64,000 nucleotides of DNA from Promicromonospora soli (GTDB lineage: Bacteria; Actinomycetota; Actinomycetes; Actinomycetales; Cellulomonadaceae): contig NZ_BNAS01000005.1 in assembly GCF_014653785.1 (NCBI RefSeq), positions 241,368-305,367 of the forward strand. Reading direction: 5' to 3'. Position numbers and translations under genes: made by a program. This document shows positions 60,487 to 64,000 of the stretch, in pieces. Under the pieces are notes generated by a model. It was not told the origin of the DNA. It did not search any database and worked only from the letters and a program-made list of their open reading frames with translations. The first letter of the stretch is position 1. The number at the start of each line of letters is the position of its first letter.

Positions 60487-63400
60487 TCACGCGACCGGCA
60501 CGTCCCCCATCAGCTCAAGCATCTCTACGGCGTCGGGCATGCCGAGCTCGGTGTAGATGAGGTAGGCCTGCTCGTAGTGGGCACGAGCCCAGCCCGCGCC
60601 GCCCAGGGCGCGGTGCGCGTGGCCGATGCCGGCGTGGGCGCGGGCCTGCTGGTGCCGTGACCCGCCCACGGTGGCGATGGCGAGTGCTTCGGTGTGGAAG
60701 CTCAGGGCGGCGGCCGGGTCGCCGGTGACCCGGGCGACCTCGCCGAGGCCGTTCACCGGCCAGGCCAGCTCGCCCTGGTCACCGACCTGCCGGTAGTGGG
60801 CGAGCGCCTGCTGGAAGCACTCACGGGCCGACTCTGGCTCACCCATGCGCAGGTGCAGGACACCGAGGGTGTCGAGAGTGTGGGCCCTGTTCATCATGCT
60901 GCCCAGCTCCTCGATGATCGTCAGGGAGTGGCGCACGTGGTCGATGGCCTGCGGGTACCGCTTCAGCTCCAGCTCGGCGTTGGCAAGGTTGTTCAGGACG
61001 ACCGCCTCGGAGTTCCGGGCGCCGACATCCCGCATGATCGCGAGAGCTTGCTGCTCGGTCTCTGCCGCCCCGGCGTAGTTGCCCATCCGTTCCTCGACCA
61101 GGCCGAGGTTGGTCATCGCGGAAGCCTCACAGAAGCGGTTGCCGGCCTGCCGTGCCAGAGCGATCGCCTCGCGGTGATCGTCGAGCGCGTCGTCGTACTT
61201 GCCGAGCCGGGACTTGATGACTCCCCGTCCACTCAGCACGAGAGCCTCACCCACCGGATCGTCGCTCTGGCGGAACAGAGCCAATGCCCGCTCGAGGTGA
61301 TCGGTGGCTGTCTCGTACCTGCTCACCCGGGTGTATCCGATGCCGAGCCCGCGGAGCGCGTAAGCCTGGCCGATCCGGTCGCCTGTGCGTTCGGCGGCAC
61401 GCAGGGCATGTCCGTTGATGGTGATCAGGTGCGTGAGGTCGCTGTCGCCCAGGTGGCGGTGCAAGATCCGTGCGAGTCCTACCACGTAGCCGGTCTGCTG
61501 GTGGTCGGCGGCATGCTCCGCGATCGCGACCACGCAGAACCGTTCGGCCTCGAGCCATCCATGTGCGCTGTCCGGCCTGGACAGATCGGGGATCGGGACA
61601 CCGGACATGGTGACATCGGGCCGATGGAACGCCTCCCCCGGGTACAGGGTGTCCATCGCGGCGACCACTCCGGCCTGGTAGTAGGCGAGAAGCCGTTGCG
61701 CTGCCGCCTCCCGGTCCTCGTCGGTGTCCTCGGTGCCGGTCAGGCGGGTGGCGTACGCACGCAGCAGGTCGTGCATGCCGTACCGGCCCGGACCGGTGCG
61801 GTGCAGCAGGTGCGCGCTGACGAACGACTCGAGGACCCGGCGCGCCGCGTTCGGCGCGAGACCGGTCAGGGCCGCCGCCACGTACTGGTCCAGGTCCGGT
61901 CCCGGGTGCAGGCCCAGCCGCCGGAACGTGCGAGCGGCCTGCTCGGGCAGGTGCTGGATCGACCACGAGAGCACGGCATGCACGGCCGCGTACGGGTCGC
62001 CACCGGCGTCGAGCAGCTCGAGCCGCTCCTGCCGGTCGCCCAGCTCGGCCACGACCTCGGCCAGGGGCAGGTCCGGCTGCGAGGTCGCCCGCATGGCGGC
62101 GACCCGAAGCGCCAGCGGGAGCCGGGCGCACTGCTCGGCGAGCGTCGCGGCCGCCTCGGGCTCCGCTACGACGCGTGGCCCGATCAGCCGGTGCAGCAGG
62201 TCCACCGCGTCGGCCGCCGGGAACAGGTCGAGATCGACCTGGTGGGCGCCGTGTACCGCGACGAGGCCGGACAGGCTGTCCCTGCTGGTCACCACGACGG
62301 TCGACGAGCCGCTCCCGGGCAGCAACGGCCGCACCTGAGCCACGCTGCCAGCGTTGTCCAGCACGATGAGCATCCGGCGCCCGGCCAGCTCGCTCCGGTA
62401 CCGGGCGGCCTGCTCGTCGCTGTCCAGCGGGATGTCCCGTTCCCCGACGCCCAGCGCGACCAAGAACCGGGCGAGCGCGTCGGTGGGCCGCATAGGCTGC
62501 TCCGGGTCGTAGCCACGGAGGTTGACGTAGAGCTGCCCGTCCGGGAACCGGTCCGCGACCCGATGAGCCCAGTGCACCGCGAGCGCCGTCTTGCCGACCC
62601 CGGCCGTGCCGCGGATCGCGGTGATCACCACGGTCCGGGTCGCCGGGTCGTTCGAGACGTCGGGCAGCAGCGCGTCGAGGCGCCGCAGGTCGTCGTCACG
62701 CCCGGTGAACCCGGCGACGTCGAGAGGCAGCTGCGCCGGTCGGTGCCGCGACTTGACCGGACCAGGAGGCGCGTCTGCCGAGGCACTGCCCGCCGCGCTG
62801 TCAGTGTGCGAGCCGGTGGAGCTGTCCGGAGCGGCCACCGAGACGGTCGTCGGCACGGCCAGCTCCGGATCGTGCCGCAGGATTCGCTGATGCAGGTCGG
62901 AGAGCGCCGGACGGGGATCACTGCCGAGCTCGTCGGCCAGGCGTTCCTGGACCAGCCGGAAGTGCGCCAGCGCGTCGGACTGCCGTCCGCATCGGTACAG
63001 GGCGACCATGAGCTGCCCGGCCAGCCGTTCGTCGAGCGGGTGCGCCTCCGCGGCGGCGGCCACCTCGGGCAGAAGCCGCGCGTGTTCTCCGCGCCGCAGC
63101 AGCAGGTCGTAGTAGTCGAGGCAGCCCGCTTGCCGTTCGGCCGCGAGCGTCACGGCGAGGGAGTGCAGCCAGTCGCTGTCCAGGTCGGCGAACGGCACGC
63201 CCTGCCAGAGGGCCATGGCGTCCTGCCACAGGGAGCCGGCGGTGTGGTCGTCGGCGCACCGGGCCTGCGCGACCAGGGCGCGGAAGCGGTGGAGATCAAC
63301 CGCGGCGGCGTCGACGTCGAGCACGTAACCGCCGGACCTGCGGGTCGGCGCTGGGCCGCCCACGTCGTCGAGCACGGACCGCAGCCGCGAGATGTAGCTG

Positions 63401-63591
63401 TGCAGGGTCTGCCGCGCACTGCGCGGCGCCGTCGTGCCCCACACCCGCTCGACCAGCTGGTCGAGCGAGACCGGCACGCCCGGCTCGACCAGCAGCGCCG
63501 CCAGGACGGCCCGCTGACGCGCCGTACCGAGCGGGACCGGCCCGCGCTCGCTCTGCGCAGCAACATAACCGAGCAGTTGGAACCGGACCAT
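60487..63591 (-). CDS. AfsR-like SARP regulator 3 (SARP-NB-ARC-TPR)
   Basis: 1,034 aa, paralog of the two regulators at 49-55.6 kb: wHTH from VPLGTARQRAVLAALLVEPG, BTAD, linker rich in Ala/Ser, NB-ARC (AGVGKTALAVHWAHRV; MLIVLDNAGSVAQVRPLLPG), then TPRs. N-terminus reads MVRFQLLGYVAAQSERGPVP. Start ATG 63591 has GGGGAGACG upstream; the frame continues but is unsupported. It lies just upstream of the three small secreted genes on the same strand, so it is the nearest candidate for their activator. Confidence 0.93.
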   Translation of the reverse strand: MVRFQLLGYVAAQSERGPVPLGTARQRAVLAALLVEPGVPVSLDQLVERVWGTTAPRSARQTLHSYISRLRSVLDDVGGPAPTRRSGGYVLDVDAAAVDLHRFRALVAQARCADDHTAGSLWQDAMALWQGVPFADLDSDWLHSLAVTLAAERQAGCLDYYDLLLRRGEHARLLPEVAAAAEAHPLDERLAGQLMVALYRCGRQSDALAHFRLVQERLADELGSDPRPALSDLHQRILRHDPELAVPTTVSVAAPDSSTGSHTDSAAGSASADAPPGPVKSRHRPAQLPLDVAGFTGRDDDLRRLDALLPDVSNDPATRTVVITAIRGTAGVGKTALAVHWAHRVADRFPDGQLYVNLRGYDPEQPMRPTDALARFLVALGVGERDIPLDSDEQAARYRSELAGRRMLIVLDNAGSVAQVRPLLPGSGSSTVVVTSRDSLSGLVAVHGAHQVDLDLFPAADAVDLLHRLIGPRVVAEPEAAATLAEQCARLPLALRVAAMRATSQPDLPLAEVVAELGDRQERLELLDAGGDPYAAVHAVLSWSIQHLPEQAARTFRRLGLHPGPDLDQYVAAALTGLAPNAARRVLESFVSAHLLHRTGPGRYGMHDLLRAYATRLTGTEDTDEDREAAAQRLLAYYQAGVVAAMDTLYPGEAFHRPDVTMSGVPIPDLSRPDSAHGWLEAERFCVVAIAEHAADHQQTGYVVGLARILHRHLGDSDLTHLITINGHALRAAERTGDRIGQAYALRGLGIGYTRVSRYETATDHLERALALFRQSDDPVGEALVLSGRGVIKSRLGKYDDALDDHREAIALARQAGNRFCEASAMTNLGLVEERMGNYAGAAETEQQALAIMRDVGARNSEAVVLNNLANAELELKRYPQAIDHVRHSLTIIEELGSMMNRAHTLDTLGVLHLRMGEPESARECFQQALAHYRQVGDQGELAWPVNGLGEVARVTGDPAAALSFHTEALAIATVGGSRHQQARAHAGIGHAHRALGGAGWARAHYEQAYLIYTELGMPDAVEMLELMGDVPVA

Positions 63592-63771
63592 CGTCTCCCC
63601 CTGCCTCGGCGTAGAGCCCCGGAGGCAGACAGTAATCGGACGGTGGACGAGGCCGTACAGCAAATGCGGCGTCGTGCAAAGGGTCGCGGTTGAACTCCCT
63701 GAAGGGGTATGCCGTCCACCTGGGCACACGGTCGACGGCGGACCAGGACAGGCTTGCCCGACGACAACGGC
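63592..63771 (-). other. Upstream region of SARP gene 3
   Basis: Contains TTTGCACGACGCCGCATTTG near 63668-63690, two TTTGC copies 16 bp apart, and a possible -10 near GATTACTG (~63629-63636). It is unlike the promoters of SARP genes 1 and 2. Confidence 0.3.
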
Positions 63772-63811
63772 GTCAGACGTACGGGTCACCCGAGTGACCC
63801 GTACGTCTGAC
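63772..63811 (-). terminator. Strong terminator of the gene at the right edge
   Basis: 18-bp perfect stem beginning GTCAGACGTACGGGTCAC with a 4-nt loop, 12 bp after the stop at 63823. Confidence 0.8.
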
Positions 63812-63822
63812 ACGCCGATCCG

Positions 63823-64000
63823 TCAGTGCAGGAAGTAGACGCCGCAGTCTTTCGCGTTGACCCACCTGTGGGAGCTGATCGTGTTCGCCGCGGGAGCGCC
63901 GCCGGGCCCGGCTTCCAGGCGGTCGTCGAGGAGGTTGCTGACGTAGTACTCGGACTTCTTGATGCAGCTCCAGTTCCCGCCGAAGTGTGCGTGGTCGAAC
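63823..64000 (-). CDS. C-terminal part of a small, probably secreted protein (cut by window edge)
   Basis: 58 codons before the stop are visible: it contains GGNWSCIKKSEYYVSNLLDD, a Gly/Ala/Pro loop, then SSHRWVNAKDCGVYFLH at the end. Two cysteines and aromatic residues suggest a small disulfide-bonded extracellular protein. It is not similar to the 113-aa paralogs and no family was recognised. The start lies beyond the window. It has its own strong terminator. Confidence 0.55.
   Translation of the reverse strand, partial: FDHAHFGGNWSCIKKSEYYVSNLLDDRLEAGPGGAPAANTISSHRWVNAKDCGVYFLH

Noticed and set aside
60694-63693. 999-codon plus-strand frame opposite SARP gene 3
   Set aside because: Shadow of a GC-rich repeat protein; similar shadows appear opposite the other two SARP genes.

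Overview
This is a high-GC, gene-dense actinobacterial chromosome segment. The xylose isomerase is of the actinobacterial type, the iron repressor is DtxR/IdeR-like, a c-di-AMP riboswitch precedes an NlpC/P60 gene, several genes look leaderless, and there are large AfsR-like SARP regulators and pectin/xylose genes. These suggest a plant-polymer-degrading soil actinomycete, probably Micrococcales (Promicromonosporaceae/Cellulomonadaceae-like). That placement is inferred from gene content only. No rRNA, phage, transposase or CRISPR array was found.

Layout. 0-8.4 kb: a very large degenerate helicase/nuclease-like protein (-), an MFS exporter (+), a membrane protein with a C-terminal HTH (-) and an L,D-transpeptidase (+). 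8.4-14.2 kb (-): a complete five-gene Opp/Dpp-type ABC importer. 14.5 kb: tRNA-Arg(CCU). 14.6-20.2 kb: a xylose locus with a ROK repressor divergent from xylA-xylB and a serine hydrolase. 20.3-26.3 kb (-): a pectin-oligosaccharide operon (two permeases, a YesL-like protein, a sugar-binding lipoprotein, an intracellular GH28 and a small membrane protein). Divergent from it, 26.5-30.1 kb (+): a GH43 enzyme and a LacI regulator fused to a PmoA/DUF6807 domain, with three matching LacI-type operators between the two units. 30.2-49.2 kb: mostly housekeeping and cell-surface genes: folA-thyA, OsmC, rocD-like and aspartate aminotransferases, universal stress protein, NlpC/P60 with c-di-AMP riboswitch, DtxR, serC, MHYT protein, MarR-MFS, purine permease, OafA-like acyltransferase, two CAP-domain lipoproteins and a sulfotransferase.

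49.2-64 kb is the most unusual part. Three paralogous ~1,030-aa AfsR-like SARP/NB-ARC/TPR regulators surround an FtsX-type ABC transporter and three tandem genes for secreted 113-aa, four-cysteine proteins. All three small genes carry the same promoter: two TGCAA-type heptamers exactly 22 bp apart, followed 9 bp later by a TANNNT -10 box. This is the layout known for SARP-controlled promoters, so the regulators and the secreted proteins probably form one system. A fourth, unrelated small-protein gene runs off the right edge.

The window also holds many palindromic or repeated intergenic elements. Some have copies at two or more sites, and some touch coding ends or lie inside xylB. Positions of short sites were counted by hand and may be off by a base or two.
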